A DNA stretch of 64,000 nt from Siphonodentalium dalli (GCA_032622095.1 CP136068.1:54894025-54958024); one strand, 5' to 3'. Positions 24,831 through 36,323 are shown, numbered from the stretch's first letter. Program-made: numbers and translations. Notes: generated from the sequence alone by a model not told the origin.

Positions 24831-25097
24831 ATAATTGGACTTATATTAATAATAAAAAAAACAAATTTACCAAATATTGCGATTCTCTGAATTTAAACGT
24901 AGTTTTTTAATCGGAAGTTAACCTTTAATGGCTTTATCTGTTAACAATATACCACGAATAACAGGAAAGTGAACATGCGGTTGTGCGCATGTGCAGAAAA
25001 GCATAACCCAGTCACTGCAAATTATGGAATAATGAAACGGAACCATATCGACAAAATTCGGACTGAGCGCGAATTTGATTTCAAAATAAATTATACT

Positions 25098-25250
25098 AGC
25101 AGGTGACCCGACTTCGTCCGGGCTTTGACCTTGAATTGACCATTTTGAAGGTCAAGCTCAGGTCGGGGTCACGATTTGACCCGTCGAAAACACTCCCCCG
25201 ACAAAAGTATCCCTAGGTATCAAATTTCGTCGAAATCCGTTAATTTTTTT
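25098..25250 (+). repeat. RTE-like 3'-tail unit, single copy
   Basis: 'gacccgacttcgtccgggc', 'gaccttgaattgacca', 'cacgatttgacccgtc' and 'aaatttcgtcgaaatccgtt' are arranged as in the larger clusters at 31715-32110, 40016-40520 and 55345-55735. In those clusters the unit is followed by 'ccatagctaacagacaaac', typical of RTE-type non-LTR 3' ends (from memory). This copy stops at the 'ccgtt' stage. Confidence 0.55.
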
Positions 25251-25667
25251 TATTTATTTGAGTTAATTCTGCCTTTTAAATCAAGAGAAATGATGGTACC
25301 CGTCCCGTGATGGTATCCGTCCCTAAAAGAGGTAGGCCTACGTCTGTGGGTACCCGTTTCAAAGTGAAGATCACCTCGGGCGGAAAAAACTTACCCGATG
25401 AAAATCTCCCCCGTTCCTTGGAACCCCTAACATGTCTAACATAATAATCACACAACACGCTCATGTCTGGATACAGACACAGTCACGTCTGGCCCCAGAC
25501 ATAAGAATCACACGTACTACACGCATGTATACGCTCTTTATCAACGACACTGCGGATACGAACGCTCTGTAACAATCAACGAGATTAACCCCACAGTGCC
25601 ACTTGCGGACGGTCATTTTAATGGTGACTGGGTGTGGAGAAGGGTGCTCGGAGCTTCTCCAAAACGG

Positions 25668-25694
25668 CGGTAGGGTAATGTGGGGCATAATGCG
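25668..25694 (+). repeat. 27-bp terminus-like motif (inverted partner ~32767-32793)
   Basis: TAGGGTAATGTGGGGCATAATGCGAC-type sequence at 25668 reappears inverted at 32767-32793. The right side carries an extra internal copy of 'cgcattatgccc'. Both sites lie near CCATGGTG-rich DNA. Confidence 0.5.
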
Positions 25695-25739
25695 ACACAT
25701 AAGCACATTAGACCCCATCACCCATATAAAAATCCCCCT

Positions 25740-26165
25740 TGGTGTCACCTTGGTTAAACCATTGTTTCACCAAGGTACCACCTTGGTTCACCATGGTGAC
25801 ATCTTGGTTCACCATGGTGGTAGCACAGTAAAGTGGTACCACGGTGAAAACACCACGGTGGTACCAAGGTGGTATCACGGTGGTAGCACAGTAAAGTTTG
25901 TGTACCAAGGTGAAACCATGGTGGCACCAAGATGGTACCACGGTGGTAGCACAGTAAAGTTTTTGTACACATTACAATGTGAAACCATGGTGGCACCAAA
26001 CACCTGACCAAGGTATCAACATGGTGGTAGTACAGTAAAGTTTTTCTACCAAGGTATCACCACGGTGGTAGCACAGTAAAGTTGTTCTATCAAGGTGAAA
26101 CCATGGTGGCACCAAGTATAACCACGGTGGTAGCACAGCACTAGTGAAGTTTTTCAATCAAGGTA
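25740..26165 (+). repeat. CCATGGTGGTAGCACAGTAAAG minisatellite
   Basis: An irregular array of 'ccaaggtg', 'accatggtgg' and 'gtagcacagtaaagt' blocks (the last at about 25819, 25882, 25948, 26027, 26068 and 26127). It is rich in CCATGG/CCAAGG dyads. Long frames on both strands result from the repeat lacking stops and are not genes. Confidence 0.8.
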
Positions 26166-27221
26166 CCAATTTCGGGGGCTGATTATTTTTTTTTAATTCC
26201 GATCTAACAAGCGATGGATTATGCAATTTATGGACAACAAAATTCCAAATAATGTTGTTAAAAGGTTCAATACCCCATGTGGCTTTAACAGTTCTATTGT
26301 CGGATAGCTTTATTGTCGCGATCCTGGGTTTGTAATCATGAAAACAAATATATATCATGGCGGATGTGCCCTTTGAAATAGAAAGTTATAAAATTAAAAA
26401 GTGAAACGGGAACTGGAATATGGAATTGAGTCATACAAAATGTGCGCCGTTTTAGATATATCAGTTATTAATATAATGCCAATGTAAATCATTGATTGTA
26501 TATACTTTGTGTAGAAATAATCCAGATGAAGCAAAATACCCATAAAACAACCTCAACGATCCGTTTCTTTCTGCAAGCCGCCTTTTCAAACAGGCGAAAT
26601 TTGAGCGGTCTATTTTTGAAATTAAAAACCGCCGCTGCCATGATTCAGTGGATCTGTTGAAGTTGATGGAACATTGGGGAATATAATTAATTAATTATAT
26701 GGAATATGATTATTATGACAGTGTATGCACATCGTGAAACTAATAAATTGGAATACAAATTGTTTACAATTACATTCAAATTTCAACTCAAACGTCGAAG
26801 TGAAATGGTGTGTTGACACGGAAAACGGAGAGCTCGCCAATTTTGAATGGGATGAACAGTGGAGACTGGATAGGAAAATTCAATGACCATGAAATTCGGA
26901 TTCAGTTGATCAACCATAAAATTCCAGTGATGTTCCATATACATTCAAGTATATTAGGATCTAGGCCAGCCCAAACCGACACTGCCATGAGTCGTTTTCG
27001 TACTGAAGTTCTGATGGCGATGTCACTGTGCACAGTGCAGGTAACAGTATACCGACACTCTCTGCAGTGCAGGTGCCTGCCCTTGAATAAGTTGAACTTG
27101 AATTGATTTTCCCCAGGGAGCATGCATAGAAGCCATGGAACTTGACGAAGATTGAGGTCATAAACTTCAAGGAACATTCTTTTAAAACTGTTCATCTTAC
27201 AAATCCTGTGTCAAGTTCAAG
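26166..27221. other. Unassigned sequence
   Basis: Frames at 26810-27106 (plus) and 26902-27195 (minus) overlap each other and show no domain. A dyad 'cactgtgcacagtg' lies near 27026. Confidence 0.45.
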
Positions 27222-27230
27222 TTAGTACCG

Positions 27231-28659
27231 CTGATGGGGTCATTGTCACAAGGCATTGATCACAATCGTGGCCAGACTTTTAAATCGATCACAAATGTAC
27301 CCAGGTTTTCTATGGTGATCACATTTGTAGCCAGCTTTTCATATGCATGCGAGCATCGGTGAACACGATTAGGTTATAAATAATCTACGGTAATTTTTCT
27401 GAGTTGGTGTATGAAAAACAACTTGACTTTTAAATTGATATTTAATAGTTCTGTCTAATAACCTGAGAGGTTTCCGATCAATGTCGTTAGAATGCTCGAA
27501 TTATATAGAGAGTAATCAATTGGTTTCGATGATTACGTGACATAATTCACGAGGGGAGCCGGGCCTGGTAAAACCCGAGTGAGCGGAGCGAACGAGGGTT
27601 TTACCAATAGGACCGGCTACCCGAGTGAATTATGTCACGTTATCATCGAAACCAATTGATTATTCTGTTTATTACACACTTTCAACCACTAAAAGTTGCT
27701 AATTCCTAAAGAGAAGATGTGACAAAATAAGCCCAGATCAGCTGATTCTCCCATTTTGAACCCCAACGTACAGTTGCGCGTGCAGTTACGCGGACGGACA
27801 CATAATTTAAATAATTGTGACGTAACGATACCGATTGACCTCAAAATTTGATGCCATTCATTTTTTAAAGTTTCGGAAATTCTCTGTAAAAATTGTGTTT
27901 ATTCTGACCGAACAAGCATGGCACTTGGAACGGAATATTGTGAAGATGCTGATGGTGTGTGTAAATAATGTTGGTTCATACAGGAAATGTTTGGAAATCG
28001 TGCTAAAAGTAGAAAGATAAGTTTCGAAGTGACGATATTTTAATCATCGACGTAAACAAACTCTCGAAGTGCAACACGTGGAAATTCAGCTCGGAACTGG
28101 ATAAATGTATTGTTCACATGGAATTGTTCGTAGTTCATTTTACTGGAATATATATGACATCGTCCGAATCATCGGAGTCGATAATAGGTAAGATTCTTCT
28201 TCATTTTACCACTTTATTAACTGCTTCTGCATCATCGTTAGCAGTTCGTTTCTGTTCAACTTCAACCATGTTTGAGCCGCAGAAAGTGAAAATAGTTCCG
28301 GCTTAGACGGAACTGTCTAAAATCGCGTGCTCTCACCGGTGACGTAATTCACAGGTGTGACATTATCACTTTTAACTCACCAAGAAATCCTTATAAATCA
28401 CGTCTAAGTGTGTAATAAATGTCATTAATGTAATTTAAGTTTATAAACAAAGTCAGTTTGAGTTTTGGAGCATGATGTCGACATTTTTATTCCAAACGCG
28501 ATGACGTCATATTTCGCGCCATATAAAGCATGCGATTAGAAAAGCTGGCTACGAATGTGATCGCCGGTGAAAAGATGGCTACATTTTGTGATCGATTTAA
28601 AAAGCTGACTATATACCGTTACGAATGTGACCGGAGCCTTGTGACAATGACCCCATCGG
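27231..28659. mobile_element. 1.43-kb foldback element with ~120-bp imperfect TIRs
   Basis: 'GATGGGGTCATTGTCACAAGGC' near 27233 pairs with its inverse ending at 28657. The arms continue inward through 'aaatcgatcacaaatgta', 'gatcacattcgtagccagc' and 'cttttc..gcatgcg'. Within each arm the words 'gatcac..ttgtagcca' and 'agcttttc' repeat, so the TIR is itself sub-repetitive. TAGTA lies just outside both ends in inverted form. A second, tighter palindrome (27512-27665) is nested off-centre. Short frames (27835-28020, 28118-28306) have no recognised domains. Superfamily unknown. Confidence 0.65.
27512..27665. repeat. Near-perfect 154-bp palindrome
   Basis: Outer arms 'aatcaattggtttcgatgat' / inverse and 'gtgacataattcac' / inverse enclose 'gtaaaacccgagtgagcgg' with 'gcgaacgagggttttac'. 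It could extrude as a cruciform or form an RNA hairpin. The opening 'agagagtaatcaattgg' recurs near 49918. Confidence 0.75.
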
Positions 28660-28669
28660 CCTTACTAGT

Positions 28670-29655
28670 AGTCATACAATGAAACGACTTTGCATATGTA
28701 CATACTAGCTAATACTGCTAGTACATGGACAAACGATGGTACAATATGTCAAATTCAATAATTATATGTGACCGTCTTCGCAGATTGCTGATCCACATGT
28801 TGCTTCAGAAAGTTCAGAATCCAAGTTCCAGTAGATGTTTGTCAAGGTACATGTTCATGTTTTACGCATACATGTATGAAGTTCCCCAACAGAACATCAA
28901 ATGATGGAATACGATCTCTATGTACGGGCATAGCCAAAGTAGAGTTTCATGACATGACCTATGGACAGGTGTGTGTGCACATTATTTACGTAGAACAATA
29001 TTGCAATTGAATTAAATTTAGATCTAATATAATTATTATTTAAATGGTGCCTCGTTATTTCTTGTATCTGTTATCCACAGTTATCCTGGGCATAAATTTA
29101 CAGGCCACATGTTGACCTGCACACATTCTTCCTATATAGTCTGACAGAGTCTGACATTAAAATGCTAACTATGTACTCAACAATGTTTGTGGTTCATGTT
29201 TCCCTATACCAGCCCAGCCTATTCTAAACACACCAACCCAAGATTTTCATGGTGTCAAGAATTTTGTTGAAAAATAATTTTAATTTCTCAGATATTCAGA
29301 ATGGACTCTTTGGTATCTGACAAAGCATATTGTGTTTATTACCGCTTTATATTCAAAATAAATCATGCATTAACTGGTTCAGTGCTGAAAGCCCATATTT
29401 GGACCCTATGTAAGAGTGCTGGAAACCCAGATATGGGCTTTGGCAATGACACTGTCTTGTTTAGTCAACTCTTGTTTAGTTTAATCATTTAAATAGCGTT
29501 TGTCAGGTAATATTTCAGAAATATTGTTACATATATAATTAAATTGGGACATTGTGGAGTTTGAATGGATGCCGACCAATAAAATTGTCAGAAAAGGTAC
29601 TTATATCGCGAAAAGTGTGAGAAAAATTACAAATGTTTTGCCCTAAGGGCGGCCA
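28670..29655. other. Unassigned sequence with one small dyad
   Basis: 'aaagcccatatttgg' (about 29388) pairs with 'cagatatgggcttt' (about 29431). No gene is recognised; the 63-codon frame at 29301-29492 overlaps this dyad. Confidence 0.4.
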
Positions 29656-29662
29656 ACAACCA

Positions 29663-29980
29663 AGCTCATAATCATAACCTAATCAGACATCCAGGCTCAT
29701 ATCGATAACCTACTTTGACAAACAGACAACCAGGCTCATAACCATAGCCTAATGAGACATCCAGGCTCATAACCATTGCCTAATGAGACATCCAGACCCA
29801 TAACCATAGTCTAATGAGACATCAAGGCTCATAACCATAGCCTAATGGCTAATGAGACATCCAGGCCCATATGCATAGCCATAGCCTAATGAGACATCCA
29901 GACTCATAACCATAGCCTATTGAGACATCCAAGCTCATAACCATAGCCTAGTGAGACATCCAGGCTCATAACATAATCAC
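29663..29980 (+). repeat. 31-bp minisatellite, ~10 copies
   Basis: The unit is 'aggctcataaccatagccta' followed by 'atgagacatcc'. Copies start near 29663, 29694, 29732, 29763, 29794, 29825, 29863, 29900, 29931 and 29962. Several units carry small internal expansions (for example 29825 and 29863). Confidence 0.85.
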
Positions 29981-31714
29981 AAATGTATATATATGGGGGT
30001 CAAATTTGAGAAAAGAGTGCAAATTATCAACTGCGAGCATAAAATTCAATAATTTTCTGTTTGTTAAAATATATATACGCATTTTATTACGTGTATGTAG
30101 GATATTTAGCAGCGAACCAGTTAAGAGACGAAAAATCATAAAAATGTCAAAATTATATAAAAAAATTATATTTCAAGCTTGCCTATACCATACTGTTCAC
30201 AATTTTTCTGACATGTAACTTGACCCAAACCTTTATTATACTTCCATGGTGTAACCCAGGAAGTATATTGTTTTTCTACTGCGGCCGTTTTCTGTTTAAT
30301 TGGAAATACTCAGAAACTAATGGGAGGAGGACCGCGAAATCTCTAGCGAATATAGGCATCTAAGGTCTACTAAAAATAATAGTATCCGGATGTTGGTCCA
30401 ATATCTTTTGACAGAGTTATGGCCCTTTTTCGATAATTTTTCATTGTTATTATTATTATTATACTGGACACTTTTTCAACCCTTATTACTCGAAAAGTAC
30501 CAGGAGTAGCACATTAAAACTTGGCACGTATCTTGGGGTCAAAGAGTTGTATGCCATCGTCGCATAAAGAATATTGTCCGCGTTTTCCCCGAGGAGTTAT
30601 CTCCCTTTATCTGAAAAATTGTCATTTTATTATCTCGGAAATTATAAGGAGCAGAGCATCGAAAATTGGACCCTATGCACACCTCGATATGCCCTACTGC
30701 CAACGGGCATCAAAACTTGTGTCCGCGCTTTCCCTGAGGAGTCACCGCCCACAAGTAGAGACACACTATACACCAGAATGAATAAACCGAGTTTTTTTTT
30801 TTTTTTACAGAGCTCTAAATTTTTTATTGCATATTCCGAATTGGACGATTAATCCTGACTCGAATATACCACCTATGCACGTTTTTACCCAGGAATTTCT
30901 GCGTTACGGGGTACGGATATATTGCAACTATTCTTCCCGCCAAATCCAAACCTGGTTATTAAAGAGCAAGATTGTGTCGTAGCAGGTACGTTGACATACT
31001 TTATGTACGTCCCAGAAGTTTGACGGCTATACTATAAATATAAAATACCCAACGGAGAATGCGTGTCAGGGTGGGTTGAGACTTTAGGAAAATTCCACGT
31101 AAATTGCAAAGGGGAAAATTCAAACATCGAGATAATTTTGTTTGATGAATACATCTGATGGCTAGTGTTCACGCGCATCTAGAGGGCGATTTTCTAATTT
31201 TTAGATGGAACGGATTACTCGTGACAACACTATATATCATAAATATGTATACCTATGTAGTCTATCACTAACCGATTTTTAGCCCAAAATCAAAACGGGC
31301 TAATGTAGGAACGAGTTTCACGCAGGAGCATGTAAGCCGGTATACTGTAGGTACGGCTACAAACTTTGACCACTCTACTATAAACGCAACCTGCTCAAGG
31401 GAGTGTGTTTGTGTCGGGTGGGTTCAGATTTGGCAAATTCCACCGAAGATCAAATGGGGAAAATTACTCCGAAAATCAGACATTGAGATAAAAACTTTTC
31501 GACGAGTAGATGTGATAAGTAGTATCTAAACGCAAGATTAGTACGCTTTTTAAAGATTTAGAGTGGACGGTTTAACCCTGGTAGCCTATAACGTTGTAAC
31601 GGGTGATATATATTATTCAAATTCAAACCCTCTCTTCATGACGCAAATTCAAACGGACTTGTCAAGAAGCAAGGCAAATGCATAAACATTCTCACCGATA
31701 TACTATAAAAGTAA

Positions 31715-32112
31715 CCTGTTGTCACGATTTGACCTGTCCAAAACACTCCTCGGACAAAAGTCTCCCTAGGTATCAAATTTTGTCGAAATCCGTTCGTTCT
31801 ACCAGATTTGACCTTGAACTGACCATTTCGAAGGTCAATATTAGGTCGGGGCAACAATTTGACCCATCCAAAATACTCCCCGGACAAAAGTACCCCTACC
31901 TAGGTATAAAATTTCGTTGAAATCAGTCTGTTTTTCCCGATTTGACCTTGGATTGACCTTTTTGAAGACAAAGGTCAGGTCGGGGTCACGATTTGACCCG
32001 TCCAAAACACTCCCTGAATAAAAGTATCCATATTTATCAAATTCTGTCAAAATCCGTCCAACAGTTTTCCCGGTCATAGCTAACAGACAAACAAACAGAC
32101 AGACAGAAGTCC
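31715..32112 (+). repeat. RTE-like 3'-tail: three ~130-bp units plus terminal tail
   Basis: Three tandem units, each 'gatttgacccgtccaaaac', 'actccccggacaaaagta', 'cctaggtatcaaatt' and 'gtcgaaatccgt', joined by 'ttgaccttgaattgacc'. They end in 'agttttcccggtcatagcta' and a CAGA-rich run at 32085-32107. The same organisation occurs at 40016-40520 and 55345-55735. This resembles 3' ends of RTE-clade non-LTR elements or derived SINEs (from memory). No reverse transcriptase is attached. Confidence 0.6.
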
Positions 32113-32220
32113 CAAAATATATATTAAATTTAGAAATGACAATGCAAGTGCACCATCGGACCATAAGGCACCAATATGCATTCGCATAAAGAGGAACACA
32201 CATATAAGCATAACACTCGC

Positions 32221-32248
32221 ATGGGATGGGATGGGATGGGATGGGATA
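32221..32248 (+). repeat. (GGGAT)n microsatellite
   Basis: Five to six perfect ATGGG units, directly abutting the right TIR of the 30238-32260 element. Confidence 0.9.
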
Positions 32249-32464
32249 CCATGGAAGTATATCTTATTCCATGGAATCTGACCTCTAGTTTTTCTTTGGT
32301 CTTAGATTCTTGTTTTATATATTTGTTTGAAATTCACCTTATTTAGCTCAAGAGTTGGTTGCAGTAAGTATGCAGTAAGCTGAGTAATTTGTTGCACGCT
32401 TTCCGCAAACAATTATCTGCTTATCTGCTGCGAAAACGTTTATCATGCAAATTAGTTAGCGGCA

Positions 32465-32793
32465 AACCACAGTATATCACCATGGTAACACCACGGTAAA
32501 CCACAGTATAGTGGTAAGATGTTCTCGTTTTAACATGTATAAGACCTACCGAAAGTTATAAACCATTCAAAAAGGGGGTCACCAAATGTGGGTACCCCAA
32601 ACTCCGGCGTTTCGCGTGTGATATTAAACAGTCATAATGATGTCGGTCCAATTGGGATGTCCACTTCTATGATTGGTCTTACTAAAATAATAAATGTGCG
32701 ATTCAACTTCAGTCATGGGAAATCATATGGCCTGATAACGACCGTCTGTCGCATTATGCCCCGCGTCGCATTATGCCCCACATTACCCTAAAC
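32465..32793 (-). repeat. CCATGGTAACACCACGG segment and inverted terminus motif
   Basis: 'caccatggtaacaccacgg' near 32478 resembles the minisatellite at 25740-26165. At 32767-32793 lies the inverse of the 25668 motif, preceded by another 'gtcgcattatgcccc'. Possibly the opposite end of the same old element. Confidence 0.4.
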
Positions 32794-32821
32794 ACTGCCC
32801 GTGGGTTTTTAACCTTAGATT

Positions 32822-32970
32822 GGAAGTTTGAGCTCAATCGCTCCAGCCGTTTTCCCGGCCATATATAGCTAACACACAGACAGAAGTCCCAAAGCTCAAT
32901 CGGTCCAGCCGTTTTCCCGGCCATAGCTTACACACAGACAGAAGTCCCAAAATATATATTAGATTTGTGA
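32822..32970 (+). repeat. RTE-like tail, two tandem terminal pieces
   Basis: 'ccagccgttttcccggccat' followed by 'cacacagacagaagtccc' occurs twice (32842 and 32908), then 'aaaatatatattaga'. These are 3'-terminal fragments of the same family as 31715-32112. Confidence 0.6.
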
Positions 32971-33010
32971 GTGTCCGTCTGTCTGTCAGTCTATCCGATA
33001 TAGCCATTAA

Positions 33011-34982
33011 CGGGGACCATCTTTCTTAATTGAGCCGATTCGTGCGTTGTCAAAGGATGGTGTTAAATGGAAATCGTCAACCGAGGAAAGCCAAGCTTTT
33101 GAAAATTTAAAACAGATGATAACTGAGGCCCCAGTCCTGCAGTATTACAACCCGGATAAAGAACTTGTGTTACAAAGTGATGCCAGCTCTAAAGGGATTG
33201 GATTTTCCCTGTTACAGGACGGAAAACCTGTTGCATTTGCGAGTCGTGCACTGACAACAACGGAGAAAAACTACGCTCAAATAGAAAAAGAGTTATTATC
33301 GGTAATCGCTGGACTGGAACGCTTTCATACATATACGTTCGGTCGAGAAGTTCTTGTTCATTCAGACCATAAACCACTGGAAGCCATAACATCTAAACCA
33401 TTATACATGGCTCCCAGGCGTCTGCAGAGTATGTTATTGAGACTGTTAAACTACAATGCAAAGATTGTGTACACGCCTGGCAAGGAACTGTTAGTAGCCG
33501 ATTTACTGTCGAGGTCATATGAACCACATACCAGTTTTGGAGAGGACAGTGTCTCGAAAGAGTTTGAACAGGTGAACATGGTGAAATTTCTCTCGGTAAC
33601 CGAACAGCGTTTGGAGCAGATACAGCGGGAAACTGAACGCGATGAACAGTTGCAGTTGTTAAAATCGGCGATTCTTGGAGGGTGGCCCGAAAAGGAGCGC
33701 GTTCCTTCGCAGATAATACCGTATTACAGTTACCGTGATGAATTATCTCTTCAGAATGGTCTTGTCTTCAAAGGTGAAAGAGTTGTAATTCCCCACAGCC
33801 TGAGAACAGAAATGAAAACGAGAATACATACCTCGCATATTGGCACGGAAGGATGTTTGAGACGTGCTCGTGAAGCACTTTTCTGGCCCGGCATGGCAAG
33901 TGAAATAAAAGAGTACATTTCTTCATGTGAAACATGTGGTAGATATAGTGTGTCACAGTGTAATGAACCTCTCATGTCGCATGAACCGACTGAACGACCA
34001 TGGCAAAAAGTTGGTGTTGACTTGTTTTATTTGATAAGAAAGACTATTTGATTATTGTTGATTATTATAGCAATTATTGGGAAGTTGATTTCTTGAATGA
34101 TACCACATCACTGACTGTCATTAAGAAGTTAAAGTCACACTTTGCCCGGTATGGTATTCCCTCAACCGTTATGTCAGATAACGTCCACAGTTTTCATCCG
34201 ATCAATTTAAACGCTTTGCAACTAAATGGGAGTTTGAGCATGTTACATCAAGTCCTTACAATTCTAAGTCTAATGGAAAAGCTGAATCGGCAGTTAAAAC
34301 TGCCAAGCGTCTGTTCCGTAAAGCGGATGACTCTGGTTCTGATCAGTATCTGGCATTGTTAGATTGTCGTAATACCCCTCTTCAAAGTGAAGGCCAGAGT
34401 CCTGCACAGTTGTTGATGAACAGACGAACGCGTTCGTTATTGCCAATGTCTTCCAATTTGCTCAAACCTAATGTATACAATAAAAGTACACAGTCAGTGA
34501 GTGATACCATTCAGAAACAAGCACGTTATTTCAACAAGTCAACTAAACAACTTGAACCTCTGGATGAAGGTGATGTCGTTAGAATGAAACCAGTTGGTAA
34601 CAATAAAGTGTGGAAAAAAGCAGTTGTTCAAAAACGTGTTGGTGACAGGTCATATGAGGTTACATGTGACAATGATTCCGGTGTGTATGTTCGCAATCGT
34701 ACATTCCTGAGAAAGCGCAATGAACAGTGGGATAATGGTGACATTCAAACCCATAACCAAACTCCAGTTTCAGAAGACACAACTCGTAGACAATTGGAGA
34801 ATGAGACAATAGATCACAATGAAACGGTAGTGTCCGATTCTGAGAATGCTACGCGTGCGCCAGTTATGGCTGAACCAAATGACAGTAGTTTCAATAAACC
34901 AACGGGCATTCAAACAGTTGCATCCCCAGTTGTAACCAGAAGTGGAAGAGTTGTGAATGCACCATCTAGGTATCGTGACTGA
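33011..34982 (+). pseudogene. Ty3/gypsy-type Pol remnant: RNase H, integrase, C-terminus (frameshifted)
   Basis: The 3' half of an LTR-retrotransposon pol gene. The first frame (open from 33011) begins at the end of reverse transcriptase. It carries a complete RNase H: counting from residue 1 at 33047, acidic residues fall at D45 (LQSDAS), E82 (EKELLS), D107 (VHSDHK) and D151 (VADLLSR). The integrase HHCC zinc finger follows (H260, H263, C293, C296), with the WP-G-M signature between. At about 34030 the frame shifts inside the integrase core. Around 34190, just after the second core Asp (MSDN), it shifts again. The catalytic Glu region (NGKAES) and a basic C-terminal domain continue in the third frame to the stop at 34980-34982. 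Gag, protease and most of reverse transcriptase are missing. At least two frameshifts and 5' truncation make it a dead copy. Confidence 0.9.
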
Positions 34983-35032
34983 CAGTATAATGTTTAACAC
35001 ACATGCTATATGTTCATGACAGTTCATTTTGT

Positions 35033-35060
35033 AAAAAAAGGAGGATGTTTCAATATGTCA
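35033..35060 (+). other. Polypurine tract and probable 3' LTR start
   Basis: AAAAAAAGGAGGA at 35033-35045 is followed at once by TGTTTCAATATG (35046). A purine tract abutting a TG dinucleotide is where plus-strand priming and the 3' LTR of a Ty3/gypsy element would start. The distal LTR end and the 5' LTR are not identifiable here. Confidence 0.55.
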
Positions 35061-36237
35061 TATTTCGTTCGGTTTTATGGTTGTTCTGTATTTTGTGAGT
35101 TACCAAAATAGAAGCATTTGTTTGAACCACGTTGTCAATTCAATCTGTAAATCCAAACCTAGAGGTTTTGAAACACTTAAGGCTACTATTTTTTACTATA
35201 AAGTAGGCCTAATGGTGCATGTTAATAAAAAGGGCCGTCATTAGCTGCATGTTAACTAGTCTGCACCACTGGCTGGTCTGACCATGCATACTGACTTGTT
35301 ACTATATTTTATATGTAGACAAATTTCACAACAATATCTCGATCGAGTTTGAAAGTCCGGTTTGTCCGATTTATTTTACATGAGTTAGCAGGGGGGGGGG
35401 GGCAGAAGAATTTTTTTCCGACACGTATCCTGGTGGTGGTGGGTGTCAAAATAAGCCCAAAGCAATTTTTTCCGTGAATTTTTTTTTGTTTTTCCTTCAC
35501 ACATTTTATTGGATTTTTACTAGTTTGTACTGGTTTGTAACATTAAGAAATCAATAATAAGGAATTGCAGCAACACTAAACACGCTAGGGCCATTGGATG
35601 TTGGTTTGTGCCTCTTTAGGACAAGGGAAAGTATTCTTAATGCAGCTGAATCGCCCATGCAGTATTATATGTACTTAACATCAAATAAGGATAACTTTAA
35701 AGAAATAAATTTTATGCCAAATCTGGTCAAACATGGACATTAAACACTGATGTATACACTGATGTATAAAGAAAAAAATATGTAACATACCTAGACTTGT
35801 GAGTGGATAACACAATTATCTCATATGTGACAAAAGAGATAGAAAATGGTAATAATTCACAATCTCATGTAGTCATGAATGAGTTAATACAGGTTTCTAC
35901 TAAAAGTGTAGGTTTGTTTTTTATTATATGATTTACTCTCACATGCTACACTTGAGCAGTCCAATAGAAATAATGCCTTTTCTGAACTCATACAAGATTC
36001 CTGAATTCATACAAGATAAACTGTGAACGTTATAAAATTCCTAACCAATCCTGACCAATATTGACCAAACTGAATCAATTGGAATCAATCGTAACATTAA
36101 CTTTCTTTGATTTCCCATTGGTGCTCCTGTGTGCTCTAGTGTATTGCTATATGTGCGATAAACATGTTTTAGTAATGTCTAATGAGTCTGTGTGGCACGT
36201 AGCATATAATAATTTAGCCTATCTGATATAATACAAT
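35061..36237. other. Probable LTR remnant then unassigned sequence
   Basis: The first few hundred bases may be 3' LTR but cannot be delimited without a second LTR. At 35385-35475 lies a G-run with 'aatttttttccgac', a member of the poly-G/C family also at 36974-37118 and 45060-45175. The rest is AT-rich with no gene recognised. Confidence 0.4.
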
Positions 36238-36323
36238 CACCTATCTGGTGTAAACCAATATCACCTATATGGTGTAAAACAAAATCACCTATCTGGTGTA
36301 GAGCAATATCACCTACCTGGTGT
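36238..36323 (+). repeat. 24-bp array of CACCTATnTGGTG dyads, 4 copies
   Basis: CACCTATCTGGTG, CACCTATATGGTG, CACCTATCTGGTG and CACCTACCTGGTG occur at a 24-bp period, separated by 'taaaccaatat'-like spacers. Each core is a 13-nt dyad CACC..GGTG. On the minus strand this reads as an 8-residue repeat within a 63-codon frame, which I regard as incidental. It is not a CRISPR: spacers are repeats, units are too short and the genome is eukaryotic. Confidence 0.75.

Larger units (their letters stand above)
30238..32260. mobile_element. ~2.0-kb element with 12-bp TIR ATACTTCCATGG
   Basis: ATACTTCCATGG (30238-30249) and CCATGGAAGTAT (32249-32260) are exact inverses. The left end continues 'tgtaacccaggaagtat', so it carries an extra short inverted copy. 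The left interior has 'acagagttatggccc' and 'gagttatctccctttat', phrases I associate with lophotrochozoan repeats. The middle holds two diverged copies of a ~330-bp block (about 31030-31260 and 31370-31600; shared 'tgtc(a/g)gg(t)gggtt', 'gggaaaatt', 'cgagata' and 'aaat.ccac'). The right part holds the RTE-like tail cluster and a GGGAT microsatellite. The pairing of the ends may be coincidental. Confidence 0.45.

Noticed and set aside
25603-26157. Overlapping open frames on both strands (61-134 codons)
   Set aside because: They arise from the CCATGGTG minisatellite, which lacks stops. Products are low-complexity and mirror each other on both strands.
36238-36323. CRISPR-like short palindromic array
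   Set aside because: Unit of 24 bp with repeated, not unique, spacers; only four copies; no cas genes; eukaryotic context.
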